A stretch of DNA of 64,000 bases from positions 51,783,952 through 51,847,951 of the forward strand of contig OZ020589.1 of NCBI GenBank assembly GCA_963971535.1, written 5' to 3'. The notes beneath the pieces are model-generated. The model was not told where the DNA came from. It saw only the letters and a program-made list of their open reading frames with translations, and did no database searches. Shown here in pieces: positions 1-10,493 of the stretch. Source of the stretch: Notolepis coatsorum. Taxonomy: Eukaryota; Chordata; Actinopteri; Aulopiformes; Paralepididae. Made by a program: the position numbers and the translations under genes. Numbering within the stretch: the first letter of the stretch is position 1; the number at the start of each line of letters is the position of its first letter.

Positions 1-898
1 TTCAACAAGATCAAGAAAAACATTGTCCACATCTCCATCCCCAGTGACATCACATCTGACATAAATTATCATGTAAGCTTTTCCATGAACTGTGCTTTCA
101 TCCAGTGTTATACTGATACGTGAATCCTGCGATTTGACATGAGAAACAATTTTTTTTTTCATCTCTGTGGCAATGTGCTCTATGATCTGTGCACAAGAAT
201 GATCGGATTGGTGAGCTGGCCCGACTGTCGCACCGTTCAACTCATTAAGTGTCATAAGGGGGTTCAATTTGGTATAAGGCAACCTTTCTTTAGCGACAGT
301 ATATGCTGCCCTGAATGAACTGGCTGTCTCCTTGAGCAAATCAGATGTGATTTCGCTCACTTTTCTTGGAAGCACTTCCTTCTGGGTTTGACATTCTATA
401 GCTTGCTTATGAGCAACGCTATCACTGTGCAAGTATATTTTCTTCCTCAACTTCTTGCTCTGAGAGCTAGTCACAGTCCCATTCATCCACTGCTCTGCCA
501 AATGGGCTCCAAATGATTTATGTAACAATATCTTGGCGTTTTTACATGGAAGGCAGCCAATGCATCCCTCCTTGGCAAATAACCAGCTATATTTATTTTT
601 CCAAAAGATCCACTGACTCGGACCCCAGCATTGTGGTGGTTGAGTAGCAGCGCAGTCCAGGTCTAGTGGTGGAGACTCGGGTCTGGCAGTGGCAAACGGC
701 GCGGTAACAATAACAGGTGCACTGCGCACAGGAGCAGCAGAGCTAACACTAGGTACTAGCACTAGCAGTGTCAACTTCAGTGACAGTAGCGCTGCTAGCT
801 GCTGCACTAACAGCGTCAGACTTTGGCCTTTTTATAAAACCAAAGCTGTCCAGCTTTGTACAGCCTTGCGGCGGGTTGAGCCTTTTTTTTGGCGGCAT
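1..898 (-). pseudogene. hAT-derived, KIAA1586-like coding remnant (N-terminal part, frameshifted)
   Basis: Read on the minus strand, an ATG at 898-896 opens a frame beginning MPPKKRLNPPQGCTKLDSFG, followed by FIKRPKSD, a basic nuclear-localisation-like stretch. This frame stops near 750, and a shifted frame then stays open from about 750 to the window edge at base 1 (about 245 residues). That second frame carries WLFAKEGCIGCLPC, a cysteine cluster like the TTF-type zinc finger of hAT-derived proteins, and later SRISITLDESTVHGKAYMII, which resembles the start of a hAT transposase core (LDEST motif). I take it as a hAT-related or domesticated KIAA1586-like gene copy broken by one frameshift. 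The C-terminal catalytic and dimerisation part would lie left of the window. A live gene with a sequencing error near 750 is possible but less likely in this repeat-filled intron. The family name is recalled, not searched. Confidence 0.6.
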
Positions 899-1168
899 GT
901 GGCGTACTGTTTAGTGTTTATGTTTTCAGTTGCAGCCTGCAGGACACAGACTGACCGGCAGCCTTCTGTTTACATCAGCTGCTTCTTCTTCACTAGGTTG
1001 GAGTAGCGTTAAACTTATGGGGCGACGCTCATGGGCGACACATAGCGGCTTGGAGGTGAAATGCAGCCTATTCCACAACATTAATTACTCTGTTCTTTTA
1101 AAAACTGAAAAGAAAAATATGATCTATTAACAATTTATTTAGGTAGCATAAATAATACTAATTCGTAC

Positions 1169-1338
1169 ATAAAAAAAAAAAAAAAAAAAAAAAAAAGATT
1201 ATATAATTTTTTTAGAGACCCCCACAGGGGGTCTTGACTATGGGGGCTCAGACTATAGCTATGGGGGCTGAGCCCCCATTGGTCCCCTCATAATTCGAAC
1301 ACTAAAGAGATCAATAAGCCAAGGAAGGGGGGAGTATT

Positions 1339-1436
<98 letters not shown>

Positions 1437-1472
1437 CATACGTGCATACGTGCATACGTGCGTGCGTGTGTG
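1169..1472. repeat. Poly(A) run and (TG)n/(CG)n microsatellite
   Basis: A run of about 27 A residues (1169-1196) is followed by a short G-rich hairpin-prone stretch (1215-1290). A TG/GT dinucleotide array starts near 1339, contains a CG block around 1390-1406, and ends in GTGCATAC units to about 1472. The open frames here are only His/Thr repeats. Bases 899-1168 show nothing recognisable. Confidence 0.9.
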
Positions 1473-1587
1473 GTAGGGGGGCGGGAGACTTATGACACAG
1501 GGTCTTAGTCAGGGAATGGAATATAATAAATTACTTCACACTACAAGTGGTTTGAATTGACTTTACCAAGGTAAATACATGAGCTGT

Positions 1588-2528
1588 TTAACACTTTGAG
1601 AGCCAGTCCAGGTTTTCCTTTTTACCCCCTTGAATGCCCAAATCCACTCCAATGTTAACTTAATATCACCTAATCTATGTTTTAAATTATGGCTATGTGT
1701 CTAATCTGCCCGTCGCTTATCAAAGACTCATTTTCCAGTCAACATTGTCGAAGCAGATTGTTTTTTTATCGCTTCATTTCCGTTTGATAGCATTTTGAAA
1801 ATCACTCATTTTCGCGGAAAAAAACAACCCATTCTATGATAATCGCCTTTTACTGGAATATTCTAGAACGTTGTCATTTGTCGGCCTATTTATGAATCAT
1901 TTTCAAATAAACGCTAGATAATCAATAGTATATGTGTGCGCACGCACGCTCGTGCCGCGTGCTGATAATCGCTGCTCTTATTTCCTGATGGCTTTTACAG
2001 TCAAAACAGCTATATCACATATAGGGGAAACGCTTATACATCTGTGAAAACGAGTCTGATTATCCTAAGACTGATAACATAGATTCCTTACCTGAGATCA
2101 GATGGTATCCAAATAGATTATTCCAATTCCTGATCACCATTCGAAAAAATCGATCATTGTATTGATCAACCGTGTGTACAGTAGAACACATAATCCCTGC
2201 TGCTCTTCAGGCTCCGGAGTGATGCCGGTCGATGCCGGCTGCATGAGTGAGACGTAAAATGTGGAGTCAGAAATCCTTTCTCCCATTCACTTTCATTGAG
2301 TCCAATCCAAAAGGGTGATTTACCATCTGGGAGACGATAGGGGGCGCTTTTTTCACATCTGAGAGCCTGGGGTGACTGGATCTCCAACGGTAGGCTCGCT
2401 TGATGCAATATGATTTCAGATAGCTAATAAAAAAAAAAAACGAATAAAACGAATATTCTCGTGAGGTGGGCATTCAACCCGGGGGGTAATAACCAGAGAA
2501 AAGCTGTGAGTGGCATTCAAAGTGTTAA
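1588..2528. mobile_element. piggyBac-like non-autonomous element, copy 1 (TTAA-flanked)
   Basis: The interval begins TTAACACTTTGA and ends TCAAAGTGTTAA, so it has 8-bp terminal inverted repeats (CACTTTGA) inside TTAA duplications, the hallmark of piggyBac-type insertion. No transposase frame is visible. The interior (for example around 1740-1990 and 2080-2350) is clearly related to 21249-22135, which has the same ends, so the two are copies of one family in the same orientation. The two copies have diverged through many substitutions and small indels, so insertion is not recent. Confidence 0.8.
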
Positions 2529-2873
2529 AGAGCATTTCACAAACCCTGGGTCCTTCTTTTTATCCACCCATGGTGAAAATAAACGTTGTTTTACTTTTCC
2601 GTTTACCAGTAATCTTGTCCGTTGAATTGTATGTGGGCTGAGAGGTAAAATGATTGTACGTTTTGTTAACTAGCCTAATTTCAAGAGCCACATTGCTAAC
2701 ACTAAATTACCAGATGTCATTGACCTGATCTGCAATGCGAACAATTCCAGGCAATTTTTGGCTAGAGAGAAAGCAGCCAAAATACATCACCCATGAGAGG
2801 TCTAGAGAGATCAAAGATACACCAAGTCATTTCACTTCAAAGCATGATGAAAGGTCCTCTTTTAATGAGATGA

Positions 2874-3913
2874 TTAACCTCTTAACATCCAAGGGCCCAC
2901 ATGTGGACGATTCCTTGCCGACCTCTAGTGGCTCGGGTGTGCATTTATTTTAATACAATATATAGGTAGAATTAAAGCCCTATTTGTTGCCTGTCGATTG
3001 CCCTTTCAGGTGACAAAGTCCGTTCAGCGGTTCTCGAGTTACATGCCGATATGTGAGGCGTGCCCCAAAGTACGCAAAAGTACACATTACCACCCCCGAC
3101 CAGGGCCGGATTAACGACCGGGCCGTTTGGGCCGCGGCCCATGGGCCTCTAGTGACGAGGGGCCTCCAAATTTTTTTCTTTTTTTTTCTTTTTTACTTTT
3201 TTTTTTTTTGTATTATTATTTTGGAGATCGATGTCATACTGTGACACTGAAATGAAAAAATATTTCATCAACAAAAATATTTAGTCAACAAAAATATTTC
3301 ATCAACTAAAACAGTACGTCACACCCCGTGCCTCTCCCTGCCGTCTGCAAGTGGCTAATCTTGAGTTTCCGACCCCCCAGTAAGCTAACCATGGATAAAT
3401 CCAAAAAAAGGAAAGTCTGAGGAAAATAGAGGGTTTAATTCAGCGTGGACAGATTAATTTGCTTTCACGACTAACAATGCAGGTTTACCTGTAGCCTATG
3501 CCTGATATGTGGTGCGAAATTAGCCAACAACAACGATTACTGTCATTTTGATTACTGTAGTTTGCCTGGTATGTAGTCTTGGTTAGTGGCTGCCCCACCA
3601 ATGTTTTACATGTAAAAACGCCACTATGCGTGCGTGCACATGTATGTGTGTGTGTGGGGGCCTCCATAAGAGTCTGGCCCAGAGGCCTCTGAATTCTTAA
3701 TCTGGCCTTGCCCCCGACTCCCGGGGCTCTAGCTCCGTCAATCATTTGGCGATCTCGAAAATCTTTGCACAGGGTTGTAGCTTTTTGAGTGTGGCTTTTC
3801 AATGATACCCCATGATATGATAATTGGGGATCTAATACGGTCTCTATTGATCGATTTATGATAAAGAAAAGCAGGGTCCCCTTATAGGGGGACCTTAAGG
3901 CTTAACAGGTTAA
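2874..3913. mobile_element. Probable piggyBac-like element interrupted by a hAT insertion
   Basis: Left end TTAACCTCTTAACATCCAAG and right end (reverse complement) TTAACCTGTTAAGCCTTAAG are similar inverted termini with TTAA at both outer edges. Without the nested hAT at 3101-3710 the element would be about 430 bp, which fits a small non-autonomous piggyBac-like element. The termini match imperfectly, so this is less certain than the 1588-2528 copy. Confidence 0.55.
3101..3710. mobile_element. hAT non-autonomous element, 8-bp target duplication CCCCCGAC
   Basis: The left end CAGGGCCGGATTAA and the right end (reverse complement CAAGGCCAGATTAA) are terminal inverted repeats. They are flanked by identical CCCCCGAC copies at 3093-3100 and 3711-3718. 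The 8-bp duplication and the CAGGG start are typical of hAT elements. No transposase is encoded. It sits inside the TTAA-flanked element 2874-3913, so it inserted later. Confidence 0.88.
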
Positions 3914-4439
3914 GAAACAAGAAAAGACAAAGGGACTTGGGTCAGATGACATTGTACAGATGAAAAGAGGTCAGATTATAAAAGCATTCTTGTTTTCATT
4001 ATGTAATGCAGATAATTCATGCTGACCACTAAGCCTTTAATGGTACTACCTCTCCAGTTAAAATAGGTTTTTATGTTGGTGTGGCCCGTCAGGTTGGCTC
4101 TCAGGAATAGCGCTGGCGAGTAGAGGACGTTTTGAGGTCCAGTGTGAAGCTGAGACTAATCTTTCATTGCAATTGTTATTTAGAGAGGATTCCACCCGCT
4201 GTGCATTCTGTGCCAATGTGTTTCTTAATCTCGTTCCAAGTTTCCCAGATATGCTGTGGTTATTGTGCATTCTAATGCTCCACAAGGGGGATTTTCTTTA
4301 TCCTCTCTAGACGGTTTCAAATTGACAACATAAAATGTATCTCATGTTGCAATGTTTGCTATTGAAATAACTGAACTGTTCCCACCAAACCGTTTATATG
4401 TCCCGAACACCTCCACTTGCACAGTGCTGATAATGTTCT
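3914..4439. other. Intron 2 sequence without recognised features
   Basis: About 530 bases of moderately AT-rich sequence ahead of the TTTC tract. I see no convincing exon, promoter or repeat boundary. In particular, nothing resembles the preceding receptor exon (N-terminal ligand-binding region ending in a Met-Asp-Val-like motif). Confidence 0.5.
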
Positions 4440-4576
<137 letters not shown>

Positions 4577-4613
4577 CTCTCTCGCCCCCTCTCTCTTCTC
4601 TACCTACCTGGAG

Positions 4614-4658
4614 GATGAGAAAAATCAAGTCTTGATCACAAATGCTTGGCTGCAGCTG
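4614..4658 (+). CDS. chrna7-like: Nicotinic acetylcholine receptor subunit (alpha-7-like), exon 3
   Basis: A 45-bp exon, phase 0, encoding DEKNQVLITNAWLQL. It is preceded by a pyrimidine-rich tract and AG (4612-4613) and followed by a strong donor, GTAAGT, at 4659. In nicotinic receptor subunits this exon is 45 bp and encodes a segment of the extracellular ligand-binding domain (human alpha-7: DEKNQVLTTNIWLQM). The next exon of the same gene is at 47769 and the frame joins as WLQL-YWTD, as in the family. The product would be one subunit of a pentameric ligand-gated cation channel at the plasma membrane. The paralogue cannot be settled from 51 residues in total: alpha-7, alpha-8 and a fish-specific alpha-7-like subunit all remain open. 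Confidence 0.9.
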
Positions 4659-4983
4659 GTAAGTCTCCTCTCAATACACATTTTGAGTGAACGTTCCATT
4701 TATGATCATTCTGGGGGAATTTTGGGGAGGTGTGTGTGTAATAATAAAAATAATAATAATACACTTTCTTTGTATAGCACCCAGTGGCGGCCGGTGGGTA
4801 CTTCGCCACTAGGGGCGCTATACCAAACATTTTGCAAACATGTACAGTACAGTACCACGCAACAGACTCATGGCAAGACGTGAGCGATTCGACTCACGCT
4901 CACGGCAATGAATCGGCTCTTATGAACGAGTCGCTCAGCTGTTACTACAACAACACACAACCAGTCAAATAAAGTATAGTCTA

Positions 4984-5420
4984 CCCAGGTGGCCAAAAAG
5001 TTCCGGCCCATTAATGGCCTGTATCCGGCAGGCCGGAAGAAATTAGTCGGCCCAAGTCCGGCTGCCAGAGTCGGCCAAGTAGGCGGCAATGACTGACTGG
5101 CCGATTCCGGCCCGAGTACACTGGGCCAGGTCCGGGGTTGCCGGAAGCGGTGAACGTCCGGATCGGCCCAGTAGGCGGCAATGACTGACTGGCCGATTCC
5201 GGCCCGAGTACACTGGGCCATGTCCGGGGTTGCCGGAAGCGGTGAACGTTGGCGGAATCGGCCCAGTAGGCGGCAATGACTGACTGGCCGATTCCGGCCC
5301 GAGTACACTGGGCCATGTCCGGGGTTGCCGGAAGCGGTGAACGTCCGGTTGCCTAAAGCAGCCCAGATGCGACCCACACATGCTGGGCCAGGTTTGGTTG
5401 CCCGAAGCCTAGCCGACACT
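4984..5420. repeat. GC-rich CCGG minisatellite, unit about 107-112 bp
   Basis: About three units containing GGCGGCAATGACTGACTGGC and GTTGCCGGAAGCGGTGAACG run from about 5040 to 5380. The left boundary, CTACCCAGGTGGCC at 4981, is the reverse complement of the right boundary GGCCACCTGGGTAG shared by the arrays at 17585-18440 and 44668-44808. These are three members of one repeat family, this one inverted. Long minus-strand frames are due to unit length, not to a gene. Confidence 0.8.
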
Positions 5421-5439
5421 GCCAATGCAATACTGGTAC

Positions 5440-5544
5440 TACACAGTAAATTACGCAGAGTAGATTTGACTCAAACTGAGTAAAGAAATTTTACTCAGTT
5501 TGAGTGAAATGTACTCAGTTTGAGTCAGCGGAATTTACTGTGTA
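5440..5544. mobile_element. Short palindromic MITE
   Basis: TACACAGTAAATTACGC at the left and GCGGAATTTACTGTGTA at the right pair in 16 of 17 positions. The 105-bp interior repeats ACTCAAACTGAG/CTCAGTTTGAGT in both orientations. Terminal TA suggests a Tc1/mariner-type target, but no independent duplication can be proven. Confidence 0.65.
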
Positions 5545-6366
5545 CCCATCTGCCAGAGCTACTCCACTATCTGCCTATGACCGTACATTACCGGAAATAC
5601 AGTAGGAAATGGTTGATTAGTAATACAATGCCACATATTTAAGGACCCTTCCCTTTACCAATTCAGTATTGGCATGTCCCTCATTGAAAAATTCAGAAGT
5701 TTACATGCTGTCTCCTACCTCACTGAAATATATTCTCAGTGTATGTACACAATATACATCATTCTGCAGTGAAGCTCAAATATCAAGTAAAGTAACAATT
5801 ACCCTCATACATGCTACTTTTTCCAGTTAAAAATGACAACTTGAATAGATATTTAAACATTTATTAACAAAATATCACATCCTCCTCTCTGAACCCAACG
5901 ATAAAGCCTCCAATGAAATGAACCCATTGTTCCCCTGCAACAGCTTCTCCCACAGGGGATCTTTGATTAAACACCTGCTAGCAGAAGAATATAGACAGTC
6001 AGAAAAAAAGTTCACTGTTTACTACTTAAGTACATTTAAAAGTAGAAACTTTGACTTTTACTCAAGTGTGTACTTTCACTTAAACTTTCATGTTAGTCTA
6101 GCTTAGCAACATTTTTTAGGAGAATTAATACAAAAACAAGTGATATGGCCATTCAGTTGTAAATGAAAGCCTGCATTTAGTAAGACGTTGTTTATAAATG
6201 TCTTTTGGTTTGGTTATGAATGAATGACAGCATCTCTATAGCACAGCTCTATTACTAGGACATAAAGTGCTTTGGAATGACTGTATACATCATTCACAAC
6301 GGGTGGCCCCAGCAGGAATCAAACTCCTAACCGTGACAGTGTTAGTGCCATGCTCGGACCCCAATG
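5545..6366. other. Non-coding interior of the giant element
   Basis: AT-rich sequence with no coding signal. The stretch 6300-6360 read in reverse has a weak tRNA-like B box (GTTTGATTCC) and may be a worn SINE. Nothing else is supportable. Confidence 0.45.
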
Positions 6367-6731
6367 TTATGCGGGGCTCTGCTCATAGGCGGGCGGCTCG
6401 TAGTCCTGGTTGTAGAAGCAACCGTCGCCCTCCATGGAGACCCCCCTCCTCCCGCGTCACCCCAGCGAGGTGGCGGGTGGCGACCCTGACGAGGTGAGCC
6501 ATGGTGGGGTGGCGGGGGGCCGGCAGGGGGGGGCTCCGGAGAAAAGCGCCAGGGGGCCGGGCCGAGAGGCGCCCCTGGGGCACCCCGGGAGGCGTGGGCA
6601 TAGCCTTACGGACCACGGGGGAATAGGTGACGTGGGGGCGTAGCGTGGCGGGGGTCTGGGGGAGCTGTCGCCGGCCCCGGCGAGGCGTGCTGGTCCCCGA
6701 CGTGGAGGGGACGGGACTTCCACTCACTGCC
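6367..6731 (-). pseudogene. cacna1a-like: Captured last-exon fragment of a CACNA1A-like calcium channel
   Basis: Minus-strand reading from 6731 gives [20 protein letters not shown], then [20 protein letters not shown] and RKA. This closely matches the C-terminal cytoplasmic tail of the P/Q-type channel alpha-1A subunit as I recall it ([25 protein letters not shown]). It is preceded by a pyrimidine-rich intron end and AG. The exon starts GGCAG followed by TGA, the same arrangement as human exon 47, where inclusion of GGCAG keeps the long tail in frame. The frame later shifts: [16 protein letters not shown] and a stop at 6367 lie in another frame. The fragment is markedly GC-rich against AT-rich neighbours. 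Because intron sequence comes with it, it was copied as genomic DNA and not as a retrocopy. It lies on the strand opposite the receptor gene and is not expected to make a channel. Confidence 0.8.
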
Positions 6732-6779
6732 CTACACGAAAAGTGAAAAAGGCAAATAAAAAGAACGAACCACAAATTC

Positions 6780-6850
6780 AACGACATAAGAGAAGAGGAT
6801 GAGATAGAGAGAGAGAAGAGAGAGAGAGAAGAGAGAGAAGGAAAGCAAGA
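6780..6850. repeat. GA-rich low-complexity tract
   Basis: An imperfect GAGA-rich tract, CT-rich on the minus strand, lying just upstream of the captured calcium-channel exon. It may be part of the captured intron. Confidence 0.6.
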
Positions 6851-6904
6851 TAGCAAAATACAACAAGAGCCACAGTATGGAAGCAAATGAGTGACATAAG
6901 TATT

Positions 6905-7330
6905 TGAATTTGATCAGACACCGAATTTATAGCATTGAAAATAATTACTTTGAAAACATGTATCTGAATTGAATTTATAGCATTGAAAATAATTACTTTG
7001 AAAACATGTATCTGAATTTTTTCAGACACCAAATTTATAGCATTGAAAATAATTACTTTGAAAACATGTATCTGATTTTTGAATTTTATCAGACACCGAA
7101 TTTATAGCATTGAAAATAATTACTTTGAAAACATGTATCTGAATTTTTTCAGACACCGAATTTATAGCATTGAAAATAATTACTTTGAAAACATGTATCT
7201 GAATTTTTTCAGACACCGAATTTATAGCATTGAAAATAATTACTTTGGAAAATGTATCTGAATTTTTTCAGACACCGAATTTATAGCATTGAAAATAATT
7301 ACTTTGAAAATCATGTATCTGAATTTTTTT
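6905..7330. repeat. 60-bp AT-rich minisatellite, about 7 units
   Basis: The unit contains TTTATAGCATTGAAAATAAT and ACTTTGAAAACATGTATCTG followed by AATTTTTTCAGACACCG. Units differ by small deletions (one is about 45 bp) and single-base changes. Short frames through it are repeat artefacts. Confidence 0.95.
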
Positions 7331-7564
7331 GCTCCGAATTTACCTATGTGAAATAAAAATTCAATGTAAAAAATTCGAATGTATAATAAAATTCAATGTA
7401 AAAAAAATCGATGCATAATTGCGGTGTATAAAATTCGATGTAAAAAACCATCATCCGGGCTACCCAGACAGGATAAGCAATCGAGCCTGGATGCAATCGA
7501 ATTGACTTCTGGCCTATCACTGCACGGCTTTGTCAGTCATGTGATCACACCAACCCGGGAGAAA

Positions 7565-8365
7565 GATGGCGGTATATATACATACGTTGGGGAGAGAATA
7601 TACATACGGTGGGGAGGAGACTGTACATTAGGAGGGGGTGGGTGGGAGAGAAATATACATACGGTGGGGAGAGAATATATACATACGGTGGGGAGGAGAC
7701 TGTACATTAGGAGGGGGTGGGAGAAAATATATACATACGGTGGGGAGGAGACTGTACATTAGGAGGGGGTGGGTGGGAGAGAAATATACATACGGTGGGG
7801 AGAGAATATATACATACGGTGGGGAGGAGACTGTACATTAGGAGGGGGTGGGAGAGAATATATACATACGGTGGGGAGGAGACTGTACATTACGAGGGGG
7901 TGGGAGAGAAATATACATATGGTGGGGAGAGAATATATACATATGGTGGGGAGAGAATATATACATACGGTGGGGAGGAGACTGTACATTAGGAGGGGGT
8001 GGGTGGGTGGGAGAGAAATATACATATGGTGGGGAGAGAATATATACATACGGTGGGGAGAAGACTGTACATTAGGAGGGGGTGGGAGAGAAATATACAT
8101 ATGGTGGGGAGAGAATATATACATATGGTGGGGAGAGAATATATACATACGGTGGGGAGGAGACTGTACATTAGGAGGGGGTGGGTGGGTGGGAGAGAAA
8201 TATACATATGGTGGGGAGAGAATATATACATACGGTGGGGAGGAGACTGTCTATTATATGTATATTTCTCTCCCACCCACCCCCTCCTAATGTACAGTAT
8301 CCTCCCCACTGTATGTATATATTCTCTCCCCATCATATGTATATATTCTCTCCCCACCGTTCTCT
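7565..8365. repeat. GGGGAG/TATACATAC minisatellite ending in an inverted segment
   Basis: Tandem units of GGGAGAGAATATATACATAC and GGTGGGGAGGAGACTGTACA run to about 8251. The array then turns: 8254-8365 reads the same motifs in reverse complement (TATATTCTCTCCCCA), making a large snap-back. Frames of 60-173 residues on both strands arise from the repeat. Confidence 0.95.
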
Positions 8366-8815
8366 TGGTGTAAAAAGTTTAAGACCAGGGTGAGGCCAGG
8401 CTATGGATGGCTTTGAAGGTGAGGAGTAGTGTTTTGAAGTTAATGCGTTCCTTGATCGGGAGCCAGTGGAGGGAGTGGAGGACAGGAGTGATGTGTTCGC
8501 GGGACCGGGTGTTAGTGAGGAGGCGGGCAACTGAGTTTTGGACCATCTGCAGTTTATGGAGGGAGCGGGAAGTGATGCCAGTGAGGAGGGAGTTACAGTA
8601 GTCCAGGAGGGAAAAGATGAAGGCGTGTATGAGGGATTCAGCAGCAGGGGGTAGAGGCAGTGACGGATTTTGGCAATGTTGCGGAGGTGAAAATATGAAG
8701 TTTTGACAATGGAGCGGACATGGGGTCAAATGAGAGGGTGGGGTCGAGGATGACACAGAGGTTGCGGACTAGGGGGGAGGGGTGATGGTGGAGTCATTGA
8801 TGGTGAGCGTGATGT
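8366..8815 (-). mobile_element. L2/CR1-type LINE fragment (end of reverse transcriptase ORF)
   Basis: Minus-strand reading gives LIHAFIFSLLDYCNSLLTGI, LQMVQNSVARLLTNTRSREH, then ITPVLHSLHWLPIKERINFK. This is the recurrent C-terminal part of L2-like reverse transcriptase polyproteins in fish. No catalytic RT core is present, and it is truncated at both ends inside the giant element. Confidence 0.8.
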
Positions 8816-8828
8816 AATACAATAATTT

Positions 8829-10493
8829 ATACTGTAGCATTACAAACCATTTGACAGCCAGGTCCTGCACCTCCGTTCTTGTCCTCTAGGAGCCATCGCA
8901 GCATGGCCAAGACCTTCCTCATCCAGCATACTGTCCGCGTGTAACTTATTGCCAGCGGAAGAGTGCAAGAATGCTTCCGCATTCGTCACCGCACGCCAGT
9001 ACGGTAATGCGCCTTTCCTTTCGCCCCGCTCAGACAAATGCATGTAGTACATTGCAACACAACGCAGCATTTCCACGGCTGTCTTTAACTAGCAGGACGC
9101 TAGTGGGCTAGTCGCTAAAATATATAATTGTACCAACACAGATATTAGGCAGTACACACATTGTCCTGCAATACATGTACAGTGAATGCACAGCTACATT
9201 CGCCATATATTTCTATCGCTGCTGCGGTCTACAGTGAAATGCAATATTATTATTATTATTGTAAAGATTATCATTACAATCGCAGCCTGGAGGCAATGTT
9301 ACAAGTGTACGAGGGTTGTGTGCAAAGAGCACAGCCTCTCAATTTGCACAACGTGCACAAAATAATAATTGTAATGATCTTTACAATAATAATAATATTG
9401 CATTTCACTGTAGACCGCAGCAGCGATAGAAATATATGGCGAATGTAGCTGTGCATTCACTGTACATGTATTGCAGGACAATGTGTGTACTGCCTAATAT
9501 CTGTGTTGGTACAATTATATATAAAACGATATATATATTTGAGCGACTAGCCCACTAGCGAGGCAACCTCCTGCACCATCGCAGCAGCGCCGAGCGTGGT
9601 GATACAAGCGGGCTGCTCTGAGGAAAGGAGCCCCTTCACGCTAGTGGGCTAGTCGCTCAAATATATATCGTTTTATATATAATTGTACCAACACAGATAT
9701 TAGGCAGTACACACATTGTCCTGCAATACATGTACAGTGAATGCACAGCTACATTCGCCATATATTTCTATCGCTGCTGCGGTCTACAGTGAAATGCAAT
9801 TTTATTATTATTGTAATGATCATTACAATTATTATTTTGTGCACGTTGTGCAAATTGAGAGGCTGTGCTCTTTGCACACAACCCTCGTACACTTGTAACA
9901 TTGCCTCTCCAGGCTGCGATTGTAATGATAATCTTTACAATAATAATAATAATATTGCATTTCACTGTAGACCGCAGCAGCGATAGAAATATATGGCGAA
10001 TGTAGCTGTGCATTCACTGTATGTATTGCAGGACAATGTGTGTACTGCCTAATATCTGTGTTGGTACAATTATATATAAAACGATATATATTTTAGCGAC
10101 TAGCCCACTAGCGTCCTGCTAGTTAAAGACAGCCGAGGTTGAGTAGTTTCTTCTGATATCACTTTCAAACTCCAAGTGATTTGTTGCAATGTACGCGGAA
10201 ATGCTGCGTTGTGTTGCAATGTACTACATGCATTTGTCTGAGCGGGGCGAAAGGAAAGGCGCATTACCGTACTGGTGTGCGGTGACGAATGCGGAAGCAT
10301 TCTTGCACTCTTCCGCTGGCAATAAGCTACACGCATACTGTCCTTCTGAAGCTCTGAAGTCATTAGTGGCCATGAACCTAAAGAGAGAGAGCGAGAATAC
10401 GTTAGTAGATAGTCTAAGGCCAGTGATTCTCAATATTATTTTGCATATCTAGGACCTCTAATTTAGTCCATGTCATGCACATCTACATACAAT
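8829..10493. repeat. First copy of a duplicated unit, carrying a fold-back insertion
   Basis: The sequence at 8829-8936 plus 10335-10493 matches 10494-10757 end to end, so the unit is tandemly duplicated. The first copy alone contains the 1398-bp fold-back element 8937-10334. Confidence 0.85.
8937..10334. mobile_element. Fold-back (MULE-like) element with long inverted repeats, 9-bp duplication ATACTGTCC
   Basis: Left end GCGTGTAACTTATTGCCAGC and right end (reverse complement GCGTGTAGCTTATTGCCAGC) begin inverted repeats of about 160 bp. ATACTGTCC flanks both sides (8928-8936 and 10335-10343). The neighbouring tandem copy keeps the uninterrupted site at 10595-10603, proving insertion. The middle contains two further hairpins, about 9105-9560 and 9640-10110, each bounded by GCTAGTGGGCTAGTCGCT inverted ends, so four arms alternate in orientation. 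No transposase frame is present. A 9-bp duplication with long inverted repeats suggests the Mutator-like group, but other superfamilies are possible. Confidence 0.82.

Noticed and set aside
7379-8373. Gly/Tyr-rich frames in the 7.6-8.4 kb array
   Set aside because: Repeat-derived, present on both strands with no unique sequence.
9161-10452. Small frames beginning MSCNTCTVNAQLHSPYISIA repeated on both strands
   Set aside because: Produced by alternating arms of the fold-back element; the repetition reflects DNA structure, not protein conservation.
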